From: Cecembia lonarensis LW9
GTDB lineage: Bacteria > Bacteroidota > Bacteroidia > Cytophagales > Cyclobacteriaceae
Reading direction: 5' to 3'
Length of the DNA stretch: 64,000 bases
Assembly: GCF_000298295.1 (NCBI RefSeq)
Contig: NZ_AMGM01000010.1
Span: 1-64,000 of the forward strand
Shown: piece after piece, positions 53,568 to 63,753 of the stretch
Position numbering within the stretch: the first letter of the stretch is position 1
Layout: each line of letters starts with the position of its first letter
Made by a program: the position numbers and the translations under genes
Notes under the pieces: generated by a model
Told to the model about the DNA's origin: nothing
The model's database searches: none
Seen by the model: only the letters and a program-made list of their open reading frames with translations

Positions 53568-55404
53568 GTTTCTCCTTGTATTTCTTTTATTCTTTTCCTT
53601 TAAGCTTCAGGCGCAGGAATACCTGTTTCCCGTCAAACCCGGTGAGCGGGCTTCCCTTTCAGGTAATTTCTCCGAAATAAGGCCCAATCATTTCCATTCA
53701 GGCATAGATGTAAAAATCGGAGGTGTGGATGGAGAACCTATTCTCGCCATCAGCGATGGCTATGTACACCGGATCAAATTGTCCACCTATGGTTATGGCA
53801 ATGTCATTTACCTCAAGCATACCAATGGACAATCCTCCGTATATGCCCATTTGAGGAACTTTTCTCCCAAAATTTCCCGATTCATGCGGGAGGAAATGTA
53901 CAAAGCCGAAAAAAATGAATTGGAGCTTTTTCTAAGTCCTGAAACCTTGCCTATCAAAAAGGGCGAAATCCTAGGCAATGGCGGAAATACCGGCAGTTCG
54001 GGTGGACCCCATCTGCACTTTGAAATACGGGACAGCCTGGAAAGGGCTTTGGATCCTTTCAGCTTTGGGTTTGCTGAGGTCGTGGATAATACGCCTCCCC
54101 AACTCTATCGGGTAGCCATCAGGCCTATAGGGCTTGATTCCCGTGTGAATGGCAAGTTCCAGCGACAGGAATTCAATCCCGTTTTGGAAGGTGGCCGTTA
54201 TGTACTCAGGGAACCGATTAAAATCACCGGAAAGATAGGTGTGGAAGTCTATGCCATTGACCGTATGGATGGCGTCAACAATATTTTTGGTGTGCCTACC
54301 TACGAACTTTGGGAAGGAGGCAAAAACAGGTTTAAGGTTCATGTGGACCATGTAGATTTTGCACATACCCGTTTCTTGCTACAGCATACCCATCAAAACC
54401 GCTTTATCAAACTGTACTTAGAGCCCAATAATCCCATGCAGCTGTACCGGCCGGACAGTTTGGGCGCTGGACTGATTGGGTTGCTACCGGGCGAACATAG
54501 TGAAGTCACCGTTCAGATGATAGATTTCTTTGGTAATGGCAGGGCTTTGTCCTTCCAAATGGAAGGGGAAGAGCCTAAACATTTCTTCAGCCCTGCAAAT
54601 GTGAACAGCAGTGGAAGGACCCAGGTAAGCTACCACCGGGAAATCATGAAAATAGAGGCTGCTCCCTCCTATTTTGGTAATTTGGCTAGGGTCTATGTCA
54701 ACAGCCGGGAAATGGAGCTGCCACCTGCATACATGGAACAGGGAAAGCGCATATACCTTTGGGACATGAATTTTGGTATCCCTGACTCTGTGGATTTGTG
54801 CACAGAAATCCTAAAAACCTCAGTGGTTAAAAAAATTCCTTTTGGGAAGGAAATTTTCTTTGCCAACCGGGACATTGCTATTCATTTTGCTGAAAACAGT
54901 ATGCTTGATGATCTGTTTTTACGGATAGAAAAAACTAACAATACCAAAATCAGGATCAACAGCCCACAGGAATACCTCCAGGCCAACATGGAAGTATTGT
55001 GGAAAAATCCTGGCAAAACAGAGCTTTCAACATTCACTCATGTCTATTTTCAGGCAGGTAATGGACGGAAAAGTTTTGTTGGTGGTGAATGGGAAGGTGA
55101 AGATATCCGTTTCAAAACCAGAAATTTTGGTACTTTTGTGCTGGAAGAAGATAGAACTGCGCCAAGCATTCGCCCTGTCCGCATCAATAGAGAAGAAATT
55201 CGTTTTCTGATCAGGGATGACAAATCAGGAATCAGGGACTTTGAAGCTTATGTGGATGGAAAATGGCTCCTGATGCGCTATGAGCACAAGCAAAATCTGA
55301 TCTGGTCTGAAAAATTGGATAAACAACCTTTGAAGGGAGAAGTTTTATTGAAAGTACGTGATATGGCAGGCAACGAAGCCCGGTATACCGCGGTCATTAA
55401 TTAA
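53554..55404 (+). CDS. M23 (LytM-like) peptidoglycan peptidase
   Basis: About 616 residues from a TTG at 53554, which begins a clear signal peptide (KSSKFLLVFLLFFSFKLQAQ); a TTG at 53530 is the longest alternative. It overlaps the FAH gene by 14 bp. The peptidase domain lies near the N-terminus: NHFHSGIDVKIGG (zinc His and Asp) and GGPHLHFEIRD (HxH), so the active site is complete. A long beta-rich C-terminal part (about 200-616) of unknown role follows. It probably cuts peptidoglycan crosslinks or regulates amidases in the periplasm. Confidence 0.9.
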   Translation: MKSSKFLLVFLLFFSFKLQAQEYLFPVKPGERASLSGNFSEIRPNHFHSGIDVKIGGVDGEPILAISDGYVHRIKLSTYGYGNVIYLKHTNGQSSVYAHLRNFSPKISRFMREEMYKAEKNELELFLSPETLPIKKGEILGNGGNTGSSGGPHLHFEIRDSLERALDPFSFGFAEVVDNTPPQLYRVAIRPIGLDSRVNGKFQRQEFNPVLEGGRYVLREPIKITGKIGVEVYAIDRMDGVNNIFGVPTYELWEGGKNRFKVHVDHVDFAHTRFLLQHTHQNRFIKLYLEPNNPMQLYRPDSLGAGLIGLLPGEHSEVTVQMIDFFGNGRALSFQMEGEEPKHFFSPANVNSSGRTQVSYHREIMKIEAAPSYFGNLARVYVNSREMELPPAYMEQGKRIYLWDMNFGIPDSVDLCTEILKTSVVKKIPFGKEIFFANRDIAIHFAENSMLDDLFLRIEKTNNTKIRINSPQEYLQANMEVLWKNPGKTELSTFTHVYFQAGNGRKSFVGGEWEGEDIRFKTRNFGTFVLEEDRTAPSIRPVRINREEIRFLIRDDKSGIRDFEAYVDGKWLLMRYEHKQNLIWSEKLDKQPLKGEVLLKVRDMAGNEARYTAVIN

Positions 55405-55431
55405 ATTATTCACCTTAAAAAAAATAGAAAA

Positions 55432-55881
55432 ATGTCACTAGAAGTAGGAAACACAGCACCTGACTTTGAAGCAAAGGACCAAAATGGAAATTTGATCAAG
55501 TTATCGGATTTTAAAGGAAAAAAGGTTGTACTTTATTTTTACCCTAAAGACAATACCCCTGGATGTACTGCTCAGGCCTGTAACCTTAGGGATAATTACG
55601 AAGCCTTACAAAATGCAGGATATGTAGTGTTAGGTGTCAGTTCTGATTCTGAAAAATCTCACCAAAAATTCATCGAAAAACAAGGTTTGCCTTTCTCCCT
55701 TATCGCAGATGAGGATCTCAAAGTACATGAAGCTTATGGTACCTGGGTAGAGAAATCCATGTATGGCAGAAAGTACATGGGAACTGCCAGAACCACCTTT
55801 GTCATCGATGAGGAAGGTAAATTGGAAGAGATTATTGACAAAGTGAAAACCAAAGAGCATACAAATCAAATTCTCAAATAA
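55432..55881 (+). CDS. bcp: thioredoxin-dependent thiol peroxidase (Bcp/PrxQ)
   Basis: 149 residues. It reduces hydroperoxides in the cytoplasm with electrons from thioredoxin. The peroxidatic and resolving cysteines are Cys45 and Cys50 in TPGCTAQAC, the PrxQ spacing. The rest matches the thioredoxin fold (VVLYFYPKDNTPG, VLGVSSDS, ARTTFVIDEEG). It starts 27 bp after the M23 gene and 10 bp before transketolase. Confidence 0.95.
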   Translation: MSLEVGNTAPDFEAKDQNGNLIKLSDFKGKKVVLYFYPKDNTPGCTAQACNLRDNYEALQNAGYVVLGVSSDSEKSHQKFIEKQGLPFSLIADEDLKVHEAYGTWVEKSMYGRKYMGTARTTFVIDEEGKLEEIIDKVKTKEHTNQILK

Positions 55882-55891
55882 TTCCAATCCA

Positions 55892-56743
55892 ATGGAAACA
55901 CAATCAATCGATCAACTCAAGAAAATCTGTTCTCAAGTAAGAAGGGATTGTCTCCGCATGGTACATGCCGTACAATCGGGACATCCAGGAGCAGCCTTAG
56001 GTCTGACAGAGTATTTTGTGGCGCTATATTTCAAAGAAATGGAGCACAACAACAGCTTTGACATCGACGGAAAAGGTGAAGACCTGTTCTTTTTATCCAA
56101 TGGCCACGTCTCTGCACTTTGGTACAGTGTATTGGCCAGAACCGGCTACTTCAGCACAGATGAATTGGGAACTTTCAGGAAAATCAACTCCAGGCTTCAG
56201 GGACATCCGGCGACGGAAGAAGGTTTGCCGGGCGTAAGAATTGCCTCCGGCTCATTAGGTCAAGGTCTTTCTGTAGCCATTGGAGCAGCACAGGCCAAAA
56301 AACTCAACCAGGATGACAGAGTAGTTTATGTCATGATGGGAGATGGTGAGCAGCAGGAAGGACAAATTTGGGAGGCAGCCATGTATGCAGCCCATTACAA
56401 AATTGACAACCTGATTGCTGCAGTGGATTATAACGGTCAGCAAATTGATGGGCCTACTGAAAAAGTAATGGACCTGTTAAACCTAAGGGCCAAATATGAA
56501 GCTTTTGGCTGGGAAGTGATCGATATTAAAAAGGGGAATGAAATAGAGTCTGTTTTGGAAGGATTGACCAAGGCCAAATCGCTTATAGGAAAAGGAAAAC
56601 CTGTACTGATTCTACTCTACACAGAAATGGGTTATGGCGTAGATTTCATGGTTGGTACACATAAGTGGCACGGAGTAGCTCCGAATGATGAACAACTGGA
56701 AAATGCTTTGGGACAATTAGAAGAAACACTTGGAGACTATTAA
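55892..56743 (+). CDS. transketolase, N-terminal (TPP-binding) subunit
   Basis: 283 residues, the PP-domain half of a split transketolase. It has HAVQSGHPGAALGLTEY, the loop GSLGQGLSVAIGAA, and the thiamine diphosphate/magnesium motif GDGEQQEGQIWEAA...VDYNGQQ. With the next gene it moves two-carbon units in the pentose phosphate pathway. Splitting into two genes is common in Bacteroidota and archaea. Confidence 0.94.
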   Translation: METQSIDQLKKICSQVRRDCLRMVHAVQSGHPGAALGLTEYFVALYFKEMEHNNSFDIDGKGEDLFFLSNGHVSALWYSVLARTGYFSTDELGTFRKINSRLQGHPATEEGLPGVRIASGSLGQGLSVAIGAAQAKKLNQDDRVVYVMMGDGEQQEGQIWEAAMYAAHYKIDNLIAAVDYNGQQIDGPTEKVMDLLNLRAKYEAFGWEVIDIKKGNEIESVLEGLTKAKSLIGKGKPVLILLYTEMGYGVDFMVGTHKWHGVAPNDEQLENALGQLEETLGDY

Positions 56744-56744
56744 A

Positions 56745-57713
56745 ATGGAAAAGACCTTAGATTTAAAATACACATATACCGAGAAAAAAGATACCCGTTC
56801 AGGATTTGGAGATGGATTATTGGAGGCAGGCAGGAAAAACCCCAATGTAGTGGGCTTATGCGCTGACCTTATCGGTTCATTAAAAATGGGTGCCTTTCAA
56901 AAGGAATTTCCGGAGAGATTTTTCCAGGTAGGTATTGCAGAAGCCAATATGATCGGTTTGGCGGCAGGCATGACCATCGGCGGAAAAATCCCTTTTACAG
57001 GTACCTTTGCCAATTTCTCAACCGGGAGGGTTTACGACCAGATCCGTCAATCTGTGGCCTACTCCGAAAAAAATGTCAAAATCTGTGCTTCACATGCAGG
57101 CCTTACCTTAGGCGAAGATGGTGCCACGCATCAGATTTTGGAAGATGTGGGCATGATGAAAATGCTCCCAAACATGACCGTTATTGTCCCATGTGACTAT
57201 AACCAAACCAAAGCAGCGACTTTGGCTTTGGTGGACCATCATGGTCCCGCCTATTTGAGATTTGGACGCCCTAGCTGGCCTATCTTCACAGCAGCTGACC
57301 AAAAGTTTGAAATTGGCAAAGCCATCAAAATGATCGAGGGAACCGATGTGACCATCTTTGCCACCGGACATTTGGTATGGGAAGCCATTGTGGCCGAAGC
57401 CATGCTCAGGGAAGAGGGCATCTCTGCTGAAGTGATCAATATACATACCATCAAGCCTTTGGATGAGGCTGCTATCCTTGAGTCTGTTACCAAAACAGGT
57501 TGTGCAGTTTCAGCCGAAGAACATCAGGTAAATGGTGGCCTAGGCGACAGCATCGCTCAGTTATTGACTAGAAACCACCCAGCTCCATTGGAATACGTAG
57601 GTGTAAATGATGCTTTTGGTGAATCCGGAACACCTACCCAACTCTTGGAAAAATATGGCTTAAATGCAGACAACATCGTCAAAGCAGCCAAAAAATCCAT
57701 TGGGAGAAAATAA
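56745..57713 (+). CDS. transketolase, C-terminal subunit
   Basis: 322 residues from the ATG at 56745, one base after the stop of the N-terminal subunit; a start at 56730 would overlap it. It carries the pyrimidine-binding domain (FQVGIAEANMIGLAAGM with the catalytic Glu, then GLTLGEDGATHQ) and the transketolase C domain (SAEEHQVNGGLGDSIA). It acts only with its partner subunit. Confidence 0.94.
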   Translation: MEKTLDLKYTYTEKKDTRSGFGDGLLEAGRKNPNVVGLCADLIGSLKMGAFQKEFPERFFQVGIAEANMIGLAAGMTIGGKIPFTGTFANFSTGRVYDQIRQSVAYSEKNVKICASHAGLTLGEDGATHQILEDVGMMKMLPNMTVIVPCDYNQTKAATLALVDHHGPAYLRFGRPSWPIFTAADQKFEIGKAIKMIEGTDVTIFATGHLVWEAIVAEAMLREEGISAEVINIHTIKPLDEAAILESVTKTGCAVSAEEHQVNGGLGDSIAQLLTRNHPAPLEYVGVNDAFGESGTPTQLLEKYGLNADNIVKAAKKSIGRK

Positions 57714-57735
57714 ACTGCTTGAAAAATAAAACATT

Positions 57736-57766
57736 AACCGTGGTGCAAAAGCATCACGGTTTTTTT
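57736..57766 (+). terminator. intrinsic terminator after transketolase
   Basis: AACCGTGGTGC-AAAA-GCATCACGGTT with one wobble pair, followed by seven T. It ends the bcp/transketolase transcript; its T run leads into the next promoter box. Confidence 0.85.
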
Positions 57767-57773
57767 ATATTTG
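57766..57773 (+). promoter_or_regulatory. -7 promoter box of the WbsX-like gene
   Basis: TATATTTG fits the TAnnTTTG element and lies 38 bases before the ATG at 57812, overlapping the end of the preceding terminator. Confidence 0.45.
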
Positions 57774-57811
57774 ATTAGTTTCTTTTTTGTTTAACCAAAA
57801 TTAAAACAGCC

Positions 57812-59488
57812 ATGAAGCTATTTTCTTCTTTTTTACTTTTTGCCATTATCCTCGCGGTAGACCCTGGAAGTTGCGAAGAAAAACTCAAAAAACTTACTTC
57901 TACAGGTACCAATGAGCAAACATCTCCAACACCTGAGCCCACTGTTCAGCAAAATCCGGATTTTGAAGCTCCGGTTATTTTTGATGAGGCCGCAAGAGTA
58001 GCTTCCAACGAGCAGCAAGCAGGCCACCTTGTAGGTGTCTATTTCATGCCTTCTTGGAATACCTCCGGGGACCCTAAACGGGATGTGGACAGTTTCTGGT
58101 CCTGTCTAACAGGCAGAGAAGATTGTTCAAGCTTACAAAACCCCGGCATATGGGGGCCAAGGGGAAGGATCTATAACAGGCAATATCCCTATGAAGGACC
58201 TTTTTTGGAGAGAAAACCTCATGCCAGCTTGGGCGGCTTCTACAAAAGGGATGACCCCAAAACAGCGAAGAAGCAATTGGAGTACATGAAAAATTATGGT
58301 ATTGATTTTTTTGCCTACAATTGGTTTTTTGGAAGACACTACTACTATCATTTGTATTTTGGCCCTCAGTCCAAAATTTACTACCCGGAAGGTTGGAAAA
58401 TTGACCCTAACCGCGATGGCAGGGTGGCTGTCCCCGGCCTCGAGGAATGGTCGGATCAACTGACCGTCTTATTACAGGAAAATGAGAAGCTCCCAGCTGA
58501 TAAACAGATGAAGTGGGCCATCAACTGGTGTGATGACAGTGATGAAAGGTGGAAATTATGGCTGGACCTGGGTTCTCCTGAAAGTATGGCAGCAGGCAGA
58601 AACTTTCCTGGGGAAAAACCTGACAGGAACCTCTACTTACAGGTGCATGATAAAATTACCCAGTTGTGGATTGACAAATATTTCAAAAGGAAAGATTATC
58701 TAAAAGATCCTGACGGCCGCCCTATTGTGTATTTTTATTTCCCACAAGATACGGAGTCCAGAGCCTCCTTTTATGGTATCAGCATGAAGGAATTATTGGA
58801 CAGGTCAAAGGCATTGGCCATCAAAAATGGCCTGAAAGGGATCAAATTTATTGCGGTTGCATCTGGAGCGATGATGCCCAATGAGCGACAGTACGGCATG
58901 CCTACCCGATGGAGGCCCAATAACAGCCGGGAACCCTGGAAAGGAGGCAGATATACTGACCGCTTACTTTTTCAGGATTACGTTCCAAGGTTAAAAAACA
59001 TGGGCTTTGAAGGACTGACAGCCTATGTATACCACAACTTCTTTGAACTGGACAATAAGAGTTTTGCGGACATGCGCAAAACCTACCAAGGGCATTGGAA
59101 CCGATGGGCTGAACAATTTAAAAATGACCCCAATTTTGAATACCAAGTACCCGTAGCAATGGGTTGGGACATGCGCCCCGCCGGTGGTACCTGGCCCCAA
59201 CAGACTGGCTTTCCTTCAGAACCCCAGAAAGATCGGGTACATAGCAACAAAGCCACCTTCAAAGCTAAGTTAGAAGAGGCACGCACCATTTCGGAAAAGT
59301 ACAAACCTACCAATGGAAATACCATCATGATTTGCTGCTGGAATGAATACCTTGAAGGTAATTACATTGAGCCAACAGAAGGACATGGTTTTGCTTATCT
59401 TGAAGCCATTAAAGAGGTTTACATGGACAGGAGGACCGGGTTTATTCCCGCTCCCCCAGCTTTTGCTGCCAGTTCCAGGAATCCCTAA
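57812..59488 (+). CDS. secreted WbsX / GH99-like glycoside hydrolase-type protein
   Basis: 558 residues with an N-terminal export signal; Cys21 (PGSC) could be lipidated though the lipobox is weak. After a Thr/Pro linker the main domain shows the WbsX/GH99-like pattern: GVYFMPSWN, KNYGIDFFAYNWFFGRHYYYH, VYFYFPQDT and the closing CCWNEYLEGNYIEPTEGHGFAYLEAI, equal to the NEW-EGN-EP block of that family. GH99 enzymes cut endo-alpha-mannosidic bonds; WbsX relatives are found in polysaccharide synthesis loci. Its 3' end overlaps the convergent galE by 47 bp. Confidence 0.8.
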   Translation: MKLFSSFLLFAIILAVDPGSCEEKLKKLTSTGTNEQTSPTPEPTVQQNPDFEAPVIFDEAARVASNEQQAGHLVGVYFMPSWNTSGDPKRDVDSFWSCLTGREDCSSLQNPGIWGPRGRIYNRQYPYEGPFLERKPHASLGGFYKRDDPKTAKKQLEYMKNYGIDFFAYNWFFGRHYYYHLYFGPQSKIYYPEGWKIDPNRDGRVAVPGLEEWSDQLTVLLQENEKLPADKQMKWAINWCDDSDERWKLWLDLGSPESMAAGRNFPGEKPDRNLYLQVHDKITQLWIDKYFKRKDYLKDPDGRPIVYFYFPQDTESRASFYGISMKELLDRSKALAIKNGLKGIKFIAVASGAMMPNERQYGMPTRWRPNNSREPWKGGRYTDRLLFQDYVPRLKNMGFEGLTAYVYHNFFELDNKSFADMRKTYQGHWNRWAEQFKNDPNFEYQVPVAMGWDMRPAGGTWPQQTGFPSEPQKDRVHSNKATFKAKLEEARTISEKYKPTNGNTIMICCWNEYLEGNYIEPTEGHGFAYLEAIKEVYMDRRTGFIPAPPAFAASSRNP

Positions 59489-60461
59489 GGGAATCTTCTA
59501 GACTGTATTGGGCCTGCCAGCCAAGAACCTTATTGATCTTGTCTGTATTGGCCCAAACCTTTTCTATATCACCCGGACGTCTTGGCCCGATATGGTAATT
59601 CAGAGGCTTTCCACTGACTTTTTCAAAAGTTTTGATGACTTCCAATACGGTATTCCCTTTACCGGTGCCTACATTGAACAAATCGTAAAAGTTATCCTTT
59701 TGCCTGAATAGGTATTCCAGTGCCTTGACATGGGCATCAGCCAGGTCCATCACGTGAATATAATCCCTGATACAACTGCCATCAGGCGTATCGTAGTCAC
59801 TGCCAAAAACGGTAAGTTTTTCCCTGATACCAACCGCTGTCTGGGTGATAAAGGGAACCAGATTGTTAGGAACTCCCAATGGCAACTCACCAATTTCACC
59901 CGAAGGATGAGCTCCTACAGGGTTGAAATACCTCAAGGAGATGACCCTGCTGGCAATACCGCTCTTGATATAGTCTCTCAAAATATCCTCACAGATCTTT
60001 TTGGTATTACCATAAGGGCTCTCAGCTTCCTGACGGGGCGTTTCTTCACTTACAGGTAATATATCCGGTTGGCCATATACCGTACAACTTGAAGAAAAAA
60101 CCAGTTCTTTGACGCCAAAATCGACCATAGTCTCCAACAGAATCAATAAGGAGTCAATGTTGTTGGTATAATATTTCAAGGGTAGCTGCGTACTCTCCCC
60201 TACTGCTTTGTATGCTGCAAAATGAATCACGCCTTCAAATTGATTTTCAGCAAAAATACGCTGCATGAGGGCCTTGTCATTGCAGTCCCCTTCATAACAT
60301 TTAAGTGCTTTTCCCAGGATTGTCTCTATTCCAATCAAAGCAGACTTATTTGAATTGGAAAAATTATCTATGATTATCGGCTCAAAACCAGCATTGACCA
60401 ATGCTACTGCCGTATGGGAACCGATATACCCGGCTCCACCAGTGATCAAAATTTTTTTCAT
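59442..60461 (-). CDS. galE: UDP-glucose 4-epimerase
   Basis: 339 residues. It interconverts UDP-glucose and UDP-galactose with bound NAD in the cytoplasm. The cofactor loop GGAGYIGSHTAVAL is at the N-terminus; VFSSSCTVYGQP gives the catalytic Ser and ESPYGNTKKICED the Tyr-x-x-x-Lys pair. PNNLVPFITQ, SCIRDYIHVMDLADAH and NVGTGKGNTVLEV are the usual GalE blocks. The last 47 bp overlap the end of the WbsX-like gene on the other strand. Confidence 0.95.
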   Translation of the reverse strand: MKKILITGGAGYIGSHTAVALVNAGFEPIIIDNFSNSNKSALIGIETILGKALKCYEGDCNDKALMQRIFAENQFEGVIHFAAYKAVGESTQLPLKYYTNNIDSLLILLETMVDFGVKELVFSSSCTVYGQPDILPVSEETPRQEAESPYGNTKKICEDILRDYIKSGIASRVISLRYFNPVGAHPSGEIGELPLGVPNNLVPFITQTAVGIREKLTVFGSDYDTPDGSCIRDYIHVMDLADAHVKALEYLFRQKDNFYDLFNVGTGKGNTVLEVIKTFEKVSGKPLNYHIGPRRPGDIEKVWANTDKINKVLGWQAQYSLEDSLRDSWNWQQKLGERE

Positions 60462-60494
60462 ATAAACAAATATTAAAGTGCAATTATAAAGGTT

Positions 60495-63400
60495 TTATCT
60501 GATTAAAGTAAAAATACCCCTTTGTTGTCTTGATTTACCCTGACCATCCAAAGTAAAGAAATATTCAATCATGTAAGAATAGGTGCCATTCGGTGCATCT
60601 TCCCCATCTATGAGGCCATCCCAGCCAGTGTCACCTGCAAAAAGCAATTGTCCCCACTTGTTATAAACCATCAATTTAAAATCAATGGCACAATTACTCA
60701 CACCCATAAATGGGCCATCTGAAGGAATGAAGCCGGTAGGCATACGCAATTGGGGAACCCCTTCATTCATTTCTCCAATGAAATTTTGGCTACAGCCATT
60801 CGCATCAGTCACAGTAAAAGGATAAATACCCGCTGGAATATCTCGAAGAGACGGACCCGTTGAACCATCCCATTCCCAGGTTATGGTATAAGGTGCTGTG
60901 CCACCTTCCGGAATTACACTGAGTATTCCGCTTGCAATACCTGGACAAGCAATTTTTTCTATATCAGTAAGTGCTTTTATAGGTTCCGGAGAGCCTATAC
61001 TTACTTCCAACTCAAATATGCATTTGGCCGCATCGATAACCTTAAAGGTGTAATCACCCCTTTCCAGGTCAAATATTTGAATAGAACCTCCCATGACCAA
61101 CACTTTCTCTTCATCTACCCTGTATGGAGGGAGGCCTCCTTTTATGTTAAAACTCACATAACCATCGACACTATCATAACAACTTGCATCTACAATGGCA
61201 GGGTTACCCACCAACTCCATAGGCTCAGACTCCTTGATTTCAAGTTGTTCAAGGAAAATCTCACAGCCCCCTGTATCGATGATCAAAACTTCATAAAACC
61301 CCGGGTTTAAGGCCTCAGCCAAAGGAGCATCTAAGTCCGGATCGTGGCTCCATTTGAAGTTGTATTGACCGCTTCCTCCAGTCACATTCAAACGTATAAA
61401 ACCATCGGCTGAACCGGGACAAATAAATGCCGTCAGCTCGGCGATATCCGCCATCAAAGGGGGGTTGACCGTAACTTCAAGTTTCTTGGATTCCCCTACA
61501 CAGGAAAGGTTGATTTCACTCAATTCCTCGTACCAGATTTCACCTTGCGTGCCGACAGGTCCCCAGTCAACCTCTACTTCAGGGGCCGAAGGGTCAGAAA
61601 GGATTGTCCCACCGTTGATAAACCATGCATATTTGCGGTTTGGCAAACGGTCTTTGACTTCATAATTGTAGGTCATCCCTTCCTGAAAACAAACCTGACT
61701 GATACCTTTAGCCAGTCCGGGCTCTATGAACTCATTGACCAGCACATCGTAAGCTTTTTCAGGGGCTAGGCAGCCCTGTTCGGTTACAGGAATAGCAAAA
61801 ACTTTTGCATCAGGGTTGAATCCCCCCCATCGGATCCGAACTGAAAAATCATCCGATTCCAGAATCTCTCCTCCCGCTACGTCCCAAAGCACTTTATTTA
61901 CGTTGAGAGGATTTTCAAAGACATAAATGGCCTCGTCAATTTCCGGACAAACACTCTCAGGCCCCTCTATTTCACCAAATGTTTCCAATACTTCCACATC
62001 GAAGAAAGCTTCTTCTATCTCATCACAAGCCATATTCCCGGTTAAGGCAACTATTTTCACTTGGTATTTTCCCGGGCTATCAAATACATGATCGACCGTT
62101 TTTCCCTCTTTGACTTCGGAACCATCACCAAAATTCCATTCAAAAATTTCAAACTTGGGATTCCTGGGCATGACGGTCCAAGACCCATTTTCTCCAAGAC
62201 AGGCTACATTTTCTCCGAAAACCTCAAAATCATAGGCTACTTCTGTTTCATAATTAAGGTTATTAAGACTGGCGCCTGCTGAATAACCATAAGATTCAAT
62301 AAAGCCTGAACCATAGGCATATGCAATAAGACCCTCTGGATTTAAAAGTGTATGACTACCTTCCTCAACTTTAATTTGGGCATAGGCATAATTGGGATTT
62401 CCCGGTACAGGATTAAATTGATTACCCACATTTACCCCATCCAAAACGGTCTGATTGACAGCATTTATGGGCACCAATATGTTAACAAAATGATCTACAA
62501 TGCCCACAACACCGACAGAGGAAAAAACAGTCCTTTTAATCATTTGTGGGTTGGGACTTAGGGTAATCATGGTGGGGTCCCCATCACTGGCACCTGGTCC
62601 AACCTGAATATTGCACATGTAACTTTTTGCAAAAACCGTAACGGCAATAGGCTTGTCTCCTGTAATGGAGGCCAATTCTTCTCTACCAAACGAAAATGTA
62701 GTAAATTTACCTGCGTTTAAACTAGCCCTTTCTTGGCCATTGATAAATACCTTGGTGTTGTTCTCAGCGGCCAAAACTTTTACCATTTCACCGGATGTCC
62801 TTCCCGCCAAAGGGATATGGATGTATTCCTTACCCCATGAATAAGTAGGATATATTTGCTGAAACAGGTGATCTCCGGTTGACGCATTTTCGCAGTCAAG
62901 CCCAACAGATGTCATTTTATTTCCACCAAATACAGCAATATTTTTACAATCATCTTCCGATGAGCCTATTACTTTAACCCTTGTACCTGTGAGATCACCT
63001 ACTGCCTTTATCTGATAACTCTCTCCCCGGTTAAGGTCTATGGTTAAAGTGGAACCAGGAGGAACAGGTACCGGATCAAGGCTCTGTGCTGACAGCAAGA
63101 TTTCAACTTTAGTATCATTCTCTGTGGCCACTATTAATAAGGTGCTTTCAAAATTTCTATTGTTACCTGGGTTTGTACCTTCAGCAAACCGTTCATAATG
63201 GGCAGTCACCCAATAATCTTTACCAATGGAGGACAATGGCAGTACCACTGTGCCATCTGCACTTCTTTCCCTGAAATTAAATGCATGAACCGCTATGTTT
63301 CCATTAGAAAAGACATAGACTCCCTTGTCTTCAACTATTCTTGAACTTCTGTGTATCACATCTACTCCAGTGGTAGGAAACTCATACACAAACTGCTCCC

Positions 63401-63638
63401 CTTGCTTAATAGAAAAGGGAATTCGGTTGTTGGGATATTCTATAAAACCCTCAGCATCTTCTTCGGCAGAAATCAAAAGGGTGGCCTGATCGATCCTGTT
63501 GGGTGTTACCCTATGATTTTCCATAAAGCCAACAAAAAATTCCCGGCCAATTGTGGTGGATTGGGCCAATAAATCAACTTTCGGTAAGAACCCGAAAATA
63601 AAAACGATAATTAAAACTTCACGAATCCTCATTTTCAA
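60495..63638 (-). CDS. large surface protein with IgGFc-binding-like, PKD and T9SS type B C-terminal domains
   Basis: 1047 residues with a signal peptide ending LLAQS. The first half (about 25-470) resembles the IgGFc-binding repeat proteins of Bacteroidota (GREFFVGFMENHR, DYWVTAHYERFAEG, FGGNKMTSVGLDC). A PKD domain follows (FEWNFGDGSEVKEGKTVDHV, about 500-550), then several SprB-like and Ig-like repeats (GGSGQYNFKWS, GGTAPYTITWEWDGS). The last 85 residues are a gliding-motility-type C-terminal domain (MVYNKWGQLLFAG, PNGTYSYMIEY), the type B signal for type IX secretion. It is probably an adhesin. A paralogue lies next upstream. Confidence 0.88.
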   Translation of the reverse strand: MKMRIREVLIIVFIFGFLPKVDLLAQSTTIGREFFVGFMENHRVTPNRIDQATLLISAEEDAEGFIEYPNNRIPFSIKQGEQFVYEFPTTGVDVIHRSSRIVEDKGVYVFSNGNIAVHAFNFRERSADGTVVLPLSSIGKDYWVTAHYERFAEGTNPGNNRNFESTLLIVATENDTKVEILLSAQSLDPVPVPPGSTLTIDLNRGESYQIKAVGDLTGTRVKVIGSSEDDCKNIAVFGGNKMTSVGLDCENASTGDHLFQQIYPTYSWGKEYIHIPLAGRTSGEMVKVLAAENNTKVFINGQERASLNAGKFTTFSFGREELASITGDKPIAVTVFAKSYMCNIQVGPGASDGDPTMITLSPNPQMIKRTVFSSVGVVGIVDHFVNILVPINAVNQTVLDGVNVGNQFNPVPGNPNYAYAQIKVEEGSHTLLNPEGLIAYAYGSGFIESYGYSAGASLNNLNYETEVAYDFEVFGENVACLGENGSWTVMPRNPKFEIFEWNFGDGSEVKEGKTVDHVFDSPGKYQVKIVALTGNMACDEIEEAFFDVEVLETFGEIEGPESVCPEIDEAIYVFENPLNVNKVLWDVAGGEILESDDFSVRIRWGGFNPDAKVFAIPVTEQGCLAPEKAYDVLVNEFIEPGLAKGISQVCFQEGMTYNYEVKDRLPNRKYAWFINGGTILSDPSAPEVEVDWGPVGTQGEIWYEELSEINLSCVGESKKLEVTVNPPLMADIAELTAFICPGSADGFIRLNVTGGSGQYNFKWSHDPDLDAPLAEALNPGFYEVLIIDTGGCEIFLEQLEIKESEPMELVGNPAIVDASCYDSVDGYVSFNIKGGLPPYRVDEEKVLVMGGSIQIFDLERGDYTFKVIDAAKCIFELEVSIGSPEPIKALTDIEKIACPGIASGILSVIPEGGTAPYTITWEWDGSTGPSLRDIPAGIYPFTVTDANGCSQNFIGEMNEGVPQLRMPTGFIPSDGPFMGVSNCAIDFKLMVYNKWGQLLFAGDTGWDGLIDGEDAPNGTYSYMIEYFFTLDGQGKSRQQRGIFTLIR

Positions 63639-63753
63639 TCTACTGACTGATGGTCCAATTTATCAATAAAATTCTTAGAAAAAGCCCTCTGGCCTAGGGA
63701 ACATCAAATGATTTTTATAGAATAATCATTTTACACGCTAAAAGGTTATCTAA

